NCBI GenBank assembly: GCA_963623365.1
Contig: CAVFJY010000002.1
Coordinates: 47,521-111,520 of the forward strand
Direction: 5' to 3'
Origin: UBA2834 sp963623365
Lineage (GTDB): Bacteria; Patescibacteriota; Saccharimonadia; Saccharimonadales; Saccharimonadaceae
Length of the DNA stretch: 64,000 nucleotides
Position 1 is the stretch's first letter. Each line of letters starts with the position of its first letter. Below are positions 44,020-52,358 of the stretch, one piece after another. The notes beneath the pieces are model-generated. The model was not told the DNA's origin. It saw only the letters and a program-made list of their open reading frames with translations, and did not search any database. The position numbers were made by a program, and so were the translations under genes.

Positions 44020-44537
44020 TGAACATGGAATTCAAACATCTCAGCCGCAACTATTTCGAAGAATATTATTACGTTCTCGTTAATCTCAACAAATTCATCC
44101 ACAGCCCCAATCGGAAAATCAAATTTGTCACCAAGCAGCTCATCCCCTCTGTTTATGCCGCCTTCTTTCTCGCGATTATCGTTGGCTGCCTTGCGCTGCT
44201 CGACCATTCACTCTTGCCTTATCTCTTTCTACCAATTTTCGCCTTTATTGCCATTTTCGCCGCCTATTTCATTACTGCCAGCCATCTCAAAAAACTCGGC
44301 GCCGCTCATCATTGCGCCACACTCACCACTTCTAAAAAGTCTCTCACACTCCATCTCGCCGAACTTGGCGACTTATGTGTCGACTGGCAAGATATTAAAA
44401 CTATTCGTTGCGGCAAACATGCCATTATTCTCATTCCCCAGCTCCCCGACCAGCCCCTCATCGCCCTACCCATCTCTGCGCGCGCTAAACTCCAGCAAAC
44501 TCTCAAAGAATATCAGCTCTCCGCGCTTATGTCCTAA
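44019..44537 (+). CDS. Two-helix membrane protein, possibly YcxB-like
   Basis: 172 residues with two adjacent membrane helices (about 45-85) and a C-terminal soluble domain. The order strand-rich segment, WQDIKTIRCGKHAIILIPQ, then a short helix resembles YcxB-like or PH-like domains. The assignment is weak. It is translationally coupled to the dCMP deaminase gene by a TAATG overlap. Confidence 0.6.
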   Translation: MNMEFKHLSRNYFEEYYYVLVNLNKFIHSPNRKIKFVTKQLIPSVYAAFFLAIIVGCLALLDHSLLPYLFLPIFAFIAIFAAYFITASHLKKLGAAHHCATLTTSKKSLTLHLAELGDLCVDWQDIKTIRCGKHAIILIPQLPDQPLIALPISARAKLQQTLKEYQLSALMS

Positions 44538-44552
44538 TCTCTATCCCTAAAG

Positions 44553-44561
44553 TGTTATAAT
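44553..44561 (+). promoter_or_regulatory. Extended -10 of rel, predicted leaderless
   Basis: TGT-TATAAT (TATAAT at 44556-44561), six bases before the ATG at 44568, with no ribosome binding site between. Confidence 0.6.
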
Positions 44562-44567
44562 TAAAGC

Positions 44568-46178
44568 ATGAACGAATCGTCGCCCCGCCTCGAGCAGGCC
44601 ATTGCTGTTGCCACCAAAGCTCACGCCGGCCAGCTTCGCAAGACTGGCGAGCCTTATATTATCCACCCCCTCGCCGTCATGAAGCTACTCCAAGAATGGA
44701 ACATGGACGAAGATACTATTATCGCCGGCATTCTGCATGATACCGTCGAAGATACCGACCTTACGCTCAAAGAAATCGAAGACCAATTCGGCAAAGACGT
44801 TGCTTTTCTTGTTAATGGCGTTACTAAACTCGGTAAGGCCCGCAAAGGCATGCGCGACCTCGACGAATATCTACCAGGCACTAGCAGCAATCTCCTAAAG
44901 CTTCTCATCGCGACTGGCCAAGACATTCGCGTACTCATTATTAAACTCGCCGACCGCTTGCACAATCTGCGCACGCTCGGCGCTCTGCCGCCCGAGAAAC
45001 AAAAGAAAATTGCTCGCGAATCGCTCGAAGTTTTTGCGCCGCTTGCCGACCGCCTCCAGATGGGCCGCGTCCGGGTCGAAATCGAAGAAACCAGCTTCCG
45101 CTATGTTGACCCGCGCCGTTATGAGGAGCTTAAGAATCTCACCGCCGACCGCCTCAAAAAAGCCGACAAAAAGCTCAGAGCCGCCCAGTCCGCCGTCGAA
45201 CAAGCGCTCCAACAAGAACATATCGACTACAAATGCGACGGTCGCGTCAAATCCATTTATTCCTTGCACAAAAAACTCGCGAAATACAACCAAAATATCG
45301 ATCGTATCTACGATATTATCGCCTTGCGCTTTATCGTAAACGACACAACTACTTGTTATCTCGTCCTCGGCATTATTCATTTCCTTTTTCATCCGATGGA
45401 CGGTCGCATTAAAGATTATATCGCCATGCCCAAACAAAATGGCTACCAGTCGCTCCACACCACCGTAATCACTAACGATAAACAAATCGTCGAATTCCAG
45501 ATTCGCACCAACGAGATGCATGATTATGCCGAACGCGGTCTTGCCGCTACCTTCTTCTATAACGAACAAAAACTCACCTCCGCCTACACTGAAGGCCGCA
45601 TTAGCAAGCTTCCCGCCAATCTGCTCTGGATTAAAGAGCTTCAAGAATCCGCCGCTAAGCTCACCGCTGGCGAAAAAATTGACGAGCGCAAGCTTAAGCT
45701 CAATCTTTTCGCCGATAAAATCTTCGTCTATACGCCCAAAGGCGATATTATCGATCTCCCCAAAGGCTCAATGCCACTTGATTTTGCTTACCGTCTGCAT
45801 AGCGAAATTGGCGCCGCCTGTACGGGTGCTATCGTAAATGGCAAAATGGTCGACCTGAAGACCAAGCTCCAGCAAGGTGATGTTGTCGAGATTATTACGC
45901 AGAAAAATGCCAAGCCTAATCCGGGCTGGCTCGACAAAGTTTTCAGCAAGCACGCTCGTCACAAGCTTGTTAGCCAACTGCGCACGCTTTTGCCCGATTT
46001 TACCCCTAAACCTAGCGAAGATCGCACTCGCCGCAACAAAAAATCACCCCGCGAAAAACAAATTGCCGCCAAGAAAGCTTCCGCCGCCACTTCCGCCGCC
46101 GAGGTCAAAGCCGAAAAGTCCGACAAGAAATCTACCCAAAAATCCACCAAATCTAGCAACAAAAATTCCAAAAAATAA
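44568..46178 (+). CDS. rel: Bifunctional (p)ppGpp synthetase/hydrolase (Rel/SpoT), without ACT domain
   Basis: The hydrolase HD domain is intact (His33, His57-Asp58, Glu61-Asp62, Asp129 in KLADRLHNLRTL). The synthetase domain has YDIIALRFIV, GRIKDYIAMPKQNGYQSLHTT and EFQIRTNEMHDYAERG, followed by a TGS domain (about 393-455). The usual AAHWxYK after the synthetase is AATFFYN. After TGS the protein ends in about 60 Lys/Ser/Thr/Ala-rich residues instead of the helical, zinc-finger and ACT domains (536 residues against about 730). Both alarmone synthesis and breakdown look possible, while the regulatory tail is lost. Confidence 0.93.
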   Translation: MNESSPRLEQAIAVATKAHAGQLRKTGEPYIIHPLAVMKLLQEWNMDEDTIIAGILHDTVEDTDLTLKEIEDQFGKDVAFLVNGVTKLGKARKGMRDLDEYLPGTSSNLLKLLIATGQDIRVLIIKLADRLHNLRTLGALPPEKQKKIARESLEVFAPLADRLQMGRVRVEIEETSFRYVDPRRYEELKNLTADRLKKADKKLRAAQSAVEQALQQEHIDYKCDGRVKSIYSLHKKLAKYNQNIDRIYDIIALRFIVNDTTTCYLVLGIIHFLFHPMDGRIKDYIAMPKQNGYQSLHTTVITNDKQIVEFQIRTNEMHDYAERGLAATFFYNEQKLTSAYTEGRISKLPANLLWIKELQESAAKLTAGEKIDERKLKLNLFADKIFVYTPKGDIIDLPKGSMPLDFAYRLHSEIGAACTGAIVNGKMVDLKTKLQQGDVVEIITQKNAKPNPGWLDKVFSKHARHKLVSQLRTLLPDFTPKPSEDRTRRNKKSPREKQIAAKKASAATSAAEVKAEKSDKKSTQKSTKSSNKNSKK

Positions 46179-46201
46179 AAATGGGAATCATTCCCAAATT
46201 C

Positions 46202-46236
46202 AAAAAGTGAGCCAGATTTATTCCGGCTCACCTTTT
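46202..46236. terminator. Bidirectional intrinsic terminator
   Basis: GTGAGCC/GGCTCAC stem with flanking A5 and T4 runs between convergent genes. A second small hairpin GGGAAT/ATTCCC lies at 46183-46196. Confidence 0.85.
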
Positions 46237-46263
46237 CGCTTACTCTTTAGCGTTTGCCTGGAT

Positions 46264-47319
46264 TTAGCGTTTGTTTAGATATAGCGCCGCACCCGCAAAG
46301 CTCATCGTCGCCACCGTTGCAATTGCGAGGTAGACTACGATGTTATCGCTCGTCTTTGGTAACTCCGTGGTCTCTTCTTTGTCCGTTACTGTAAAGGTCG
46401 TTTTCGCAACGCCGCCGTCATTAAAGTTAACTACAAAGCTATGTTCGCCGAGTTTCAAGCTATCAACCATTTCTTTGCTCAGCGTAATCACCGTGCTACC
46501 CTCTTTGGCCGTATAGACACTTTCTTCCAGTTTTACGCCGTCAACCAGCACTTCACCGCCATCGAACAGATTGAACTCCGCATCAATCTTAAAGCGCGCT
46601 TCCGTGCTCTTGTTGATTACATAGACTTGTTCCGCACCTTCAACTACCTCGTATTCTTTTACTTCTTCAATCAACCATGCTAATTCGACTTTCTCGGTCG
46701 TGCCATCTTTCCATTCATAGTTCGCGGCATCTCTCAGCTTAACATTCACCGTATACTCACCGGCTTTCGTAGCTTTCGAAGTACCGCTTTTATCCATCGT
46801 CTCTCCATCAAAACCATTCAATTCAACTTTTATCTCACTCCCAGTCAGCACAAATCTGCTCTCTTTCAAGCTTGGTTTTTCCAGTTGCGCTTTCTTAATC
46901 TCGAAATCCACAGCTGAACCCGTTAAGTTAGCCATATCTTCGTTAAGAATATTCACTCGAACGGTGTAGTTACCCGCATCCGTTGGTGTACCTTCTAGCG
47001 GATTAAAGTTTTTAAAGTATTTGAACTCATAATCTACTCCTTCCTGAAGGCCAGTCGTACCATCCGGCCAAGTCACACTTGGTTTTTTCGCCGTCTCGCC
47101 ATAAGTCCAAGATTCTATCTTTAGTACATAGCCCGTTGGTTTATTATTGTCCCCAGCACCACTCGGCTGACTATCGCCCCCTGCCGGAGGATTATCCAGC
47201 CCAGTTGCACTCGCCAGCTGCACCACTCCCGCGCCAGCAATAAAAATAGCCATCAACGCTACGACTAATATTGTTTTTGATATTCCCCTATATTGTTTCC
47301 CCATATGCCTGCTTGACAT
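46264..47319 (-). CDS. LPKTS-anchored cell-surface protein with Ig-like repeats
   Basis: 351 residues: an N-terminal signal sequence (basic start, hydrophobic about 15-38), then two MBG/bacterial Ig-like repeats (TDAGNYTVRVN and KAGEYTVNVKL mark their ends) and an X2-like domain (FDGGEVLVDGVKL). It ends in a sortase signal: LPKTS, hydrophobic helix, KR. It is probably attached to the wall by the sortase at 38.5 kb. GAGG lies ten bases before the ATG at 47319; MGKQY at 47304 is an alternative start. An 11-bp palindrome overlaps the predicted transcription start. Confidence 0.85.
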   Translation of the reverse strand: MSSRHMGKQYRGISKTILVVALMAIFIAGAGVVQLASATGLDNPPAGGDSQPSGAGDNNKPTGYVLKIESWTYGETAKKPSVTWPDGTTGLQEGVDYEFKYFKNFNPLEGTPTDAGNYTVRVNILNEDMANLTGSAVDFEIKKAQLEKPSLKESRFVLTGSEIKVELNGFDGETMDKSGTSKATKAGEYTVNVKLRDAANYEWKDGTTEKVELAWLIEEVKEYEVVEGAEQVYVINKSTEARFKIDAEFNLFDGGEVLVDGVKLEESVYTAKEGSTVITLSKEMVDSLKLGEHSFVVNFNDGGVAKTTFTVTDKEETTELPKTSDNIVVYLAIATVATMSFAGAALYLNKR

Positions 47320-47338
47320 ATTCCCATACCTCGATTAT

Positions 47339-47373
47339 GTTTATGTTTTCATTAAAACATAAACATCATATCA
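47339..47373 (-). promoter_or_regulatory. Extended -10 with operator-like palindrome
   Basis: On the minus strand TGA-TATGAT (TATGAT at 47370-47365) directly abuts a perfect 11-bp inverted repeat GTTTATGTTTT/AAAACATAAAC with a 4-base centre (47339-47364). The transcription start would fall inside the palindrome, the classic position for a repressor site. Confidence 0.6.
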
Positions 47374-47420
47374 AATGCAACACTAAAAACTGAAAAAAAC
47401 TTAAAAATTTTTCTGCTTAT

Positions 47421-48134
47421 CTATAATAAATAGCCAAATACCGCGATAAAATGACACACCGTCCCCAGCAAGCAAAATACATGAAATACACAATGGATAT
47501 ATTTCTTCCGCGCACCGACCCCATATAAGATCGAGCCCAGCGTATACATTACGCCGCCCGCCAACAACCACGCCACGCCGCTCGTCCCCGCGTTCGCTAG
47601 CAGCGTCGGCACGCCCAGCAAAATCGACCAGCCATTCAGTAGATGGCAAATCACCTCCAGCACCGTAAACTTATCAATTTTTACCGCCGTTAACACAATT
47701 CCTACCGTCGTCACCGCCGCTACCCAGCCAAACAGCACCCAGCCTAACCAAGCGCCCACGCCCAGCAATGCAATTGGAATATAAGTGCCGAACACCAGCA
47801 AATATACATTACAATGGTCCAGCACCCGCAGTACCTTCTTCCCCTCTAGCCGCGCCGACAACGCATGATAAATACACGACATCGTATACAATACAATCAT
47901 CGTTGCACCAAATAGCGACACGCAAGTTTCCGCCAGCGCTCCTTGCGCTTTCACTACCATCAATACCAACGCCACGATTGCAAAAGCCCCGCCCAAGCCA
48001 TGTGAAATCGAATTAAATAATTCTTCGCCCAGCGAATATTGCGGCACCCGAATATTCAATTTCTTTCGCGGCTGCCCCGCTTTCGCCTTTTTCGCCTTGC
48101 TGTTTTTTGCTGTCGGCTGTTTTTTCTCCCCCAC
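47421..48134 (-). CDS. Hemolysin III / PAQR-family membrane protein
   Basis: 237 residues with about seven membrane helices after a Lys-rich N-tail. Family landmarks are SHGLGGAFAIVAL, SCIYHAL, VLDHCNVYLLVFGTY and IHCVFHVFCLLGTVCHF, with the conserved Asp and His residues of PAQR hydrolases. Bacterial members are called hemolysin III, but their physiological role, probably in lipid metabolism, is uncertain. It starts five bases after glyS and is co-transcribed. Confidence 0.88.
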   Translation of the reverse strand: MGEKKQPTAKNSKAKKAKAGQPRKKLNIRVPQYSLGEELFNSISHGLGGAFAIVALVLMVVKAQGALAETCVSLFGATMIVLYTMSCIYHALSARLEGKKVLRVLDHCNVYLLVFGTYIPIALLGVGAWLGWVLFGWVAAVTTVGIVLTAVKIDKFTVLEVICHLLNGWSILLGVPTLLANAGTSGVAWLLAGGVMYTLGSILYGVGARKKYIHCVFHVFCLLGTVCHFIAVFGYLL

Positions 48135-48139
48135 CTTTC

Positions 48140-49462
48140 CTACAGCTCCGCAATTTTAACGCGCACTTGCTCCGTCGTATCGCGGTCACGCACCGTCACT
48201 GTCTCATCTTCCAAAGTCTCAAAATCAATCACTATACACTTCGGTGTGCCAATTTCATCTTGCTTGCGGTAGCGCTTGCCAATATTTCCCGAATCATCCC
48301 ATGTCACGTTGCCATATTTCTGGCGCAACGCCGTATAGACTTCCTTCGCCTTCATCACCAACTCCGGCTTATTCTTTAGTAGTGGCGACACACAGCAACG
48401 ATACGGTGCTAAATCTTCTTTCAGCGTCAATACTACCCGCTTCTCGCCATTTACTTCATCTTCGCGATACGCCGACGTCAACACCGCCAAGAATAAGCGT
48501 TCCACCCCAATCGACGGCTCAATCACATGCGGCACAAAGCGTTCCTTCGTTCCCTTCACGATATATTCCATATTCTTGCCGCTCTCGCGCTGAATATTCG
48601 CTAAATCAAAATCCGTTCGATACGCCAAGCCCATCAATTCCTCACGCCCATTTGGATAATCAAATTCAATATCTACCGTCCGTTTTGAATAATGTGCCCG
48701 GTCCGCCGCCTCAACTTCGCGGTCATGAATTCGTGCATTATCTAATCCCATTACATCTGACAAAAATTCATGCTGTTGCTTTAATAATTTCTCAAATTCT
48801 GCTTCCCAAGTTTGTGGGTCAATAAAATATTCAATTTCCATCTGCGAGCATTCGCGGTCGCGCAAAATAAAATCGCGTGGCGAAATTTCATTTCGGAAAG
48901 CCTTTCCCTGTTGCGCTAAGCCAAATGGCAAATCCGGATACAAGGTGTCGACCACGTTCTTATAATTCGTAAAAATCCCCTGCGCCGTCTCTGGTCGCAA
49001 ATATGCAATCGAGCTATCATCGTCCACCGGCCCCACGTGTGTCTGAAACATCATATTAAACTTACGAATCTCACCCCATTCAACTTTGCCGCAAGTTGGA
49101 CATTTTACTTTCAGCGCCCGGAACTCTTCCGTCGTCACGCTTTCCGAAATTCCTTCAGCAATCTTATCAGCCCGAAAACGCCCATGACATGCGCCACATT
49201 CCACTAGCGGATCCGCAAAAGTCGCCGTATGTCCTGATGCCACCCACGTGCGCGGATTCATAATAATCGCCGCATCCACCCCATACATATCTTCGCGATC
49301 TTCCACCCAATATTTCCACCAAGCGTCCATAATTTTCTTTTTCAGCATTACGCCCAGCGGTCCAAAATCCCAAGTACCCGCCATACCGCCATACACGTCC
49401 GACCCCTGCCACACAAAACCGCGCCGCTTACATAAACTTACAATCTCTTCCATTTTCGCCAT
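48140..49462 (-). CDS. glyS: Glycyl-tRNA synthetase (dimeric type)
   Basis: 440 residues, class II: motif 2 region FRNEISPRDFILRDRECSQ, RPETAQGIF and the closing VIEPSIGVERLFLAVL. MAKMEEIVSLCKRRGFVWQGSDVYGG at the N-terminus is typical of the alpha-2 GlyRS. The first zinc-binding region (CGACH, CPTCG) is present. It charges tRNA-Gly, including the unusual tRNA-Gly at 25.7 kb. TGC-TATAAT at about 49507-49502 and AAGGAGAG supply the promoter and RBS. Confidence 0.96.
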   Translation of the reverse strand: MAKMEEIVSLCKRRGFVWQGSDVYGGMAGTWDFGPLGVMLKKKIMDAWWKYWVEDREDMYGVDAAIIMNPRTWVASGHTATFADPLVECGACHGRFRADKIAEGISESVTTEEFRALKVKCPTCGKVEWGEIRKFNMMFQTHVGPVDDDSSIAYLRPETAQGIFTNYKNVVDTLYPDLPFGLAQQGKAFRNEISPRDFILRDRECSQMEIEYFIDPQTWEAEFEKLLKQQHEFLSDVMGLDNARIHDREVEAADRAHYSKRTVDIEFDYPNGREELMGLAYRTDFDLANIQRESGKNMEYIVKGTKERFVPHVIEPSIGVERLFLAVLTSAYREDEVNGEKRVVLTLKEDLAPYRCCVSPLLKNKPELVMKAKEVYTALRQKYGNVTWDDSGNIGKRYRKQDEIGTPKCIVIDFETLEDETVTVRDRDTTEQVRVKIAEL

Positions 49463-49510
49463 AATCTGCTCTCCTTCATTTCCAAAAAAACAATTACATC
49501 TATTATAGCA

Positions 49511-50215
49511 CTATATCTTGGTCGCCTTCTCTATACAGCGCGCAATATATAGCACTTCATCAATCAGTCCATCCGCGCCCTGCACCTTCAAGCTCAATTC
49601 TGCCGGCCCCGCCGCCATCAAACGCATCATTTTAATATGGTCCGCACCAATTCGCCCCGCCGTCGCTTTGCCTAGCGCCGCATTTTCTTCATCCCAATAA
49701 TACCGCCCCGTCGCTGCTAATTTTTCGCCGTCTGTATCAAATTGTAAATTAACTTCCTCGCCCGCCACCCGCGTTAAATTTATTCCCCACCACGCTCGCA
49801 GCACATCTTTCCAGCGCGACTCTTCCGTCGCATGTCGCTGCATTACTTTCAGTGCCTGCTTCAGAATTCCATAAAATTCTGGCGATTCTGCTTGCTCTGC
49901 CCGCGCACTCACGCCACGCATCATTGCACCACCCATCTCAATCAATTCAATATCTTTCACAAAGGCATCATAATATTCCAGCAATTTCGCCCCCGTCAAA
50001 ATCCCCATTTCCGTTCGCCCCTCATGAATCACCACTTCCGACACCGAAAACAGTTCAATCCCGCCCGCCAATTTTGATTTTTCTCTGCGTACACCTCGCG
50101 CAATTACGCTCCGCTTGCCTTCCGGCGTCAAAAGCTGCAAAATTCTATCCGCTTCACCATAATCCGTCCGTCGCAAGACAATTGCCTCGGTGCGTAAGTC
50201 ACGCGGATTTTTCAT
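49511..50215 (-). CDS. recO: DNA repair protein RecO
   Basis: About 234 residues. The N-terminal OB fold reads RTEAIVLRRTDYGEADRILQLLTPEGKRSVIARGVRR, the standard RecO start. The helical C-terminal part is less conserved and lacks the four-cysteine zinc site found in many RecO proteins. It helps load RecA during recombinational repair. The ATG at 50215 is preferred because GGAG lies eight bases upstream. It overlaps the receiver gene upstream. Confidence 0.88.
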   Translation of the reverse strand: MKNPRDLRTEAIVLRRTDYGEADRILQLLTPEGKRSVIARGVRREKSKLAGGIELFSVSEVVIHEGRTEMGILTGAKLLEYYDAFVKDIELIEMGGAMMRGVSARAEQAESPEFYGILKQALKVMQRHATEESRWKDVLRAWWGINLTRVAGEEVNLQFDTDGEKLAATGRYYWDEENAALGKATAGRIGADHIKMMRLMAAGPAELSLKVQGADGLIDEVLYIARCIEKATKI

Positions 50216-50558
50216 AGTCATATCTCCGCGCCAAAGCCACAATCTCTGTCGGCAACAATTCACCTTTGTCAAAACTCGCCACCACGCCATATTCTCGCGC
50301 CAGCTCATCTTTCATTGCCACACTCGACACAATCGCCACCGGCACTTCCGCCAGCTCTGGATAACTTCGCATTTCATTCAGCACCGCAAAGCCCGTCGGA
50401 CCTGTTAGTAAAATATCCAAAATTACCAAATTCGGCACCCGCGCATCCATTTCGCCAATCGCCGCAATCCCGTCATGACAAATTTTAACTTCATGCCCCT
50501 TTAATATCCGCCGATAATACGCTTCCCAGCCCCGGTCGTCCTCAATCACCAAAATCAT
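50199..50558 (-). CDS. Single-domain response regulator (receiver only)
   Basis: 119 residues forming one receiver domain: Asp7-Asp8, phospho-acceptor Asp48 in LVILDILL, Ser78-Ser79 and Lys98 in FDKGE. There is no DNA-binding or enzymatic output domain. It overlaps the upstream histidine kinase gene by four bases (ATGA), so the two form a cognate pair. Output is probably by protein contact. Confidence 0.9.
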   Translation of the reverse strand: MILVIEDDRGWEAYYRRILKGHEVKICHDGIAAIGEMDARVPNLVILDILLTGPTGFAVLNEMRSYPELAEVPVAIVSSVAMKDELAREYGVVASFDKGELLPTEIVALARRYDYEKSA

Positions 50559-51253
50559 ATCAAGCTCAACTGCCCGCTAACTGGCAAATCAATATAAAAA
50601 CTCGTCCCATCCCGGTGACGCACCAAGCCAAATTCCGCCTGCATATAATTCGCAAATTTTGCCGCAATATATAAACCCAGCCCGCTCGACCCAGGTCGCA
50701 TCGCAATCTCAACTGGTTTTTTCACAAAGCCGTTTTTAATCTCGCGCCACACTTTGGTCGGCACTGTCGGCCCAAAATCTCGCACATCAATCCGAATTTT
50801 ATCCCGCCTATCACTCACCGCAATCCGACTCGGCAACTCTTCGCCACCATAATTCATCGCATTCAGGCAAAAATTATAAACAACCGAATAGAGCAACTGC
50901 CGATTCGCTACCACCAACCGTCGCTTGTTTCGGTAATCAATTTCAATTTCCCGCCGGTTAAATTTAAACAGCTGCCACAATTCTGCCACCACTTCGTCGC
51001 ACACCACTCGTGGATTCACCGGCTCCATCTCAAACAGTGCATCATCCAACCGCGCCACCCGCGTCAAATCATTCACTTGTTGCAATGCTCGCTCCGAAGT
51101 CGACACAATCTGCCGCCCTACTTCGCGCGCGCCTTCAACCGATTCTTCCAAATCCAAAGATAGAGCGAGTTGGCGCATCAAGCTCAACGGAGCTTTTAGT
51201 TCGTGCGCAACTACTGTCACGCCCGCATTCGCGCCAAATACCTCACTCTCCAT
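50555..51253 (-). CDS. Minimal soluble histidine kinase
   Basis: 232 residues with HisKA (His17 in VVAHELKAPLSL) and HATPase_c domains (N box FCLNAMNYG, G1 RDFGPTVP, G2 GSSGLGLYIA). There is no transmembrane segment and no sensor domain, since the phospho-acceptor histidine lies only 17 residues from the start. It probably senses through a partner, perhaps the membrane protein encoded just upstream at 51272. It phosphorylates the receiver encoded next. Confidence 0.9.
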   Translation of the reverse strand: MESEVFGANAGVTVVAHELKAPLSLMRQLALSLDLEESVEGAREVGRQIVSTSERALQQVNDLTRVARLDDALFEMEPVNPRVVCDEVVAELWQLFKFNRREIEIDYRNKRRLVVANRQLLYSVVYNFCLNAMNYGGEELPSRIAVSDRRDKIRIDVRDFGPTVPTKVWREIKNGFVKKPVEIAMRPGSSGLGLYIAAKFANYMQAEFGLVRHRDGTSFYIDLPVSGQLSLI

Positions 51254-51271
51254 GCCCCCTATTCTACATCA

Positions 51272-52117
51272 CTAGCTATTCTTGCGCAAAGTCTCAATCA
51301 GTGTTTCGAAGTCTGCCCGATAAGTCTCTGCATCTGTCTGCAACACCGCAGTTTTATCATTCACTTTTATCACCAACACAATCCCTTGCATCGTTTTATC
51401 AATCGCGCCCTCAAATAGCGTCCCAGAAATCTTATTACTGTCCGCCTGATAAGTTCGCGACGTCATTTCGCCACTTTTTACCTTCTTTTGGTAGGTCTTC
51501 AATACATCATCCGCTTGCTTATCCAAAATCGAAAAGCGCAAAGCATATCGTGCCGTATCATCCTTAACTGAATTTACCTGACTAGGCGCAAAATAGGCCT
51601 TAAAATCGCTATTTTTCGAACCATCCGATTCAATGTATACGCTCCAAGTCTTCGGATAGTAAAAGGAAATCGAGCCGTAATCACTCGGACCAGTAAATTG
51701 CGTATTCGGCTCCTTCTCGCGCTCAGTGAAGTTCTTCTCGTCAAGGTCTTTCTGTTCTTTTTTCGCCGTCGCCACCTCTTCGCTTACCTGCATTTCGTAG
51801 CTCGTATTTAACTCATCCCACTTCATGAAGAAAATCACCGCCGCCACAATCGCCGCCGCCGCAATTAAACAGACAATCACCAGAATTATCGTCTCTGCAA
51901 TTGAGCCTTTCTTATTCGACTGCCCAACTGGCCCTGCCGTCATTGGCGCAGCCATATTTGGTACAGGCTGCATCATTGGCGCTGTTTGTACTGGCGCTCC
52001 CTGCATTGGCATTGCTTGGTTCGGCATACCTTGATTTGGCGCCGCATTATTCACTGGAGGCATTGTTGGCCCCGTCGCTTGGTTTTGTGGGGCTCCCCCA
52101 CCATAATTCTGGTCCAT
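51272..52117 (-). CDS. Single-pass membrane protein with Gln/Met/Pro-rich tail, upstream of the two-component pair
   Basis: About 281 residues: a low-complexity cytoplasmic tail (PNQGMPNQAMPMQGAPVQ type), one transmembrane helix (about 83-105) and an extracytoplasmic domain with FYYPKTWSVYIESDG. The fold of the outer domain resembles the PsbP/DUF-type lipoprotein domains only in outline. It lies 18 bases before the histidine kinase gene on the same strand, so it may provide the missing sensor. TATAAT lies six bases before the ATG at 52117. Confidence 0.65.
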   Translation of the reverse strand: MDQNYGGGAPQNQATGPTMPPVNNAAPNQGMPNQAMPMQGAPVQTAPMMQPVPNMAAPMTAGPVGQSNKKGSIAETIILVIVCLIAAAAIVAAVIFFMKWDELNTSYEMQVSEEVATAKKEQKDLDEKNFTEREKEPNTQFTGPSDYGSISFYYPKTWSVYIESDGSKNSDFKAYFAPSQVNSVKDDTARYALRFSILDKQADDVLKTYQKKVKSGEMTSRTYQADSNKISGTLFEGAIDKTMQGIVLVIKVNDKTAVLQTDAETYRADFETLIETLRKNS

Positions 52118-52123
52118 ACTACG

Positions 52124-52129
52124 ATTATA
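52124..52129 (-). promoter_or_regulatory. -10 before the gene at 52117, predicted leaderless
   Basis: TATAAT on the minus strand, six bases before the ATG; a second extended -10 (TGC-TAAAAT) lies just upstream. Confidence 0.5.
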
Positions 52130-52160
52130 TTTTAGCAAAAGCTTTTTCGCAAGCACTCAC

Positions 52161-52358
52161 TTATTTGCTAAAATCCTCCGCGATAACTTTAATCTCATTT
52201 TTCATTTCGTTCAGATCCTGCTCAATCTCTTTCGCTAACGCCGTTAGCTTCCGATAGCGCTCGCTTGCTTCCTCTAATTTAAATTCATCTCCATAAAACC
52301 AATCTACCCCCGTTTTTAGTTTCGTAATCTTCTCGCTAATACTTTTACTTTTCGCCAT
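52161..52358 (-). CDS. xseB: Exodeoxyribonuclease VII small subunit
   Basis: 65 residues, a predicted two-helix coiled protein (LEEASERYRKLTALAKEIEQDL) of typical XseB length. It directly follows xseA with a TAATG overlap, which confirms the pairing. Confidence 0.9.
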   Translation of the reverse strand: MAKSKSISEKITKLKTGVDWFYGDEFKLEEASERYRKLTALAKEIEQDLNEMKNEIKVIAEDFSK

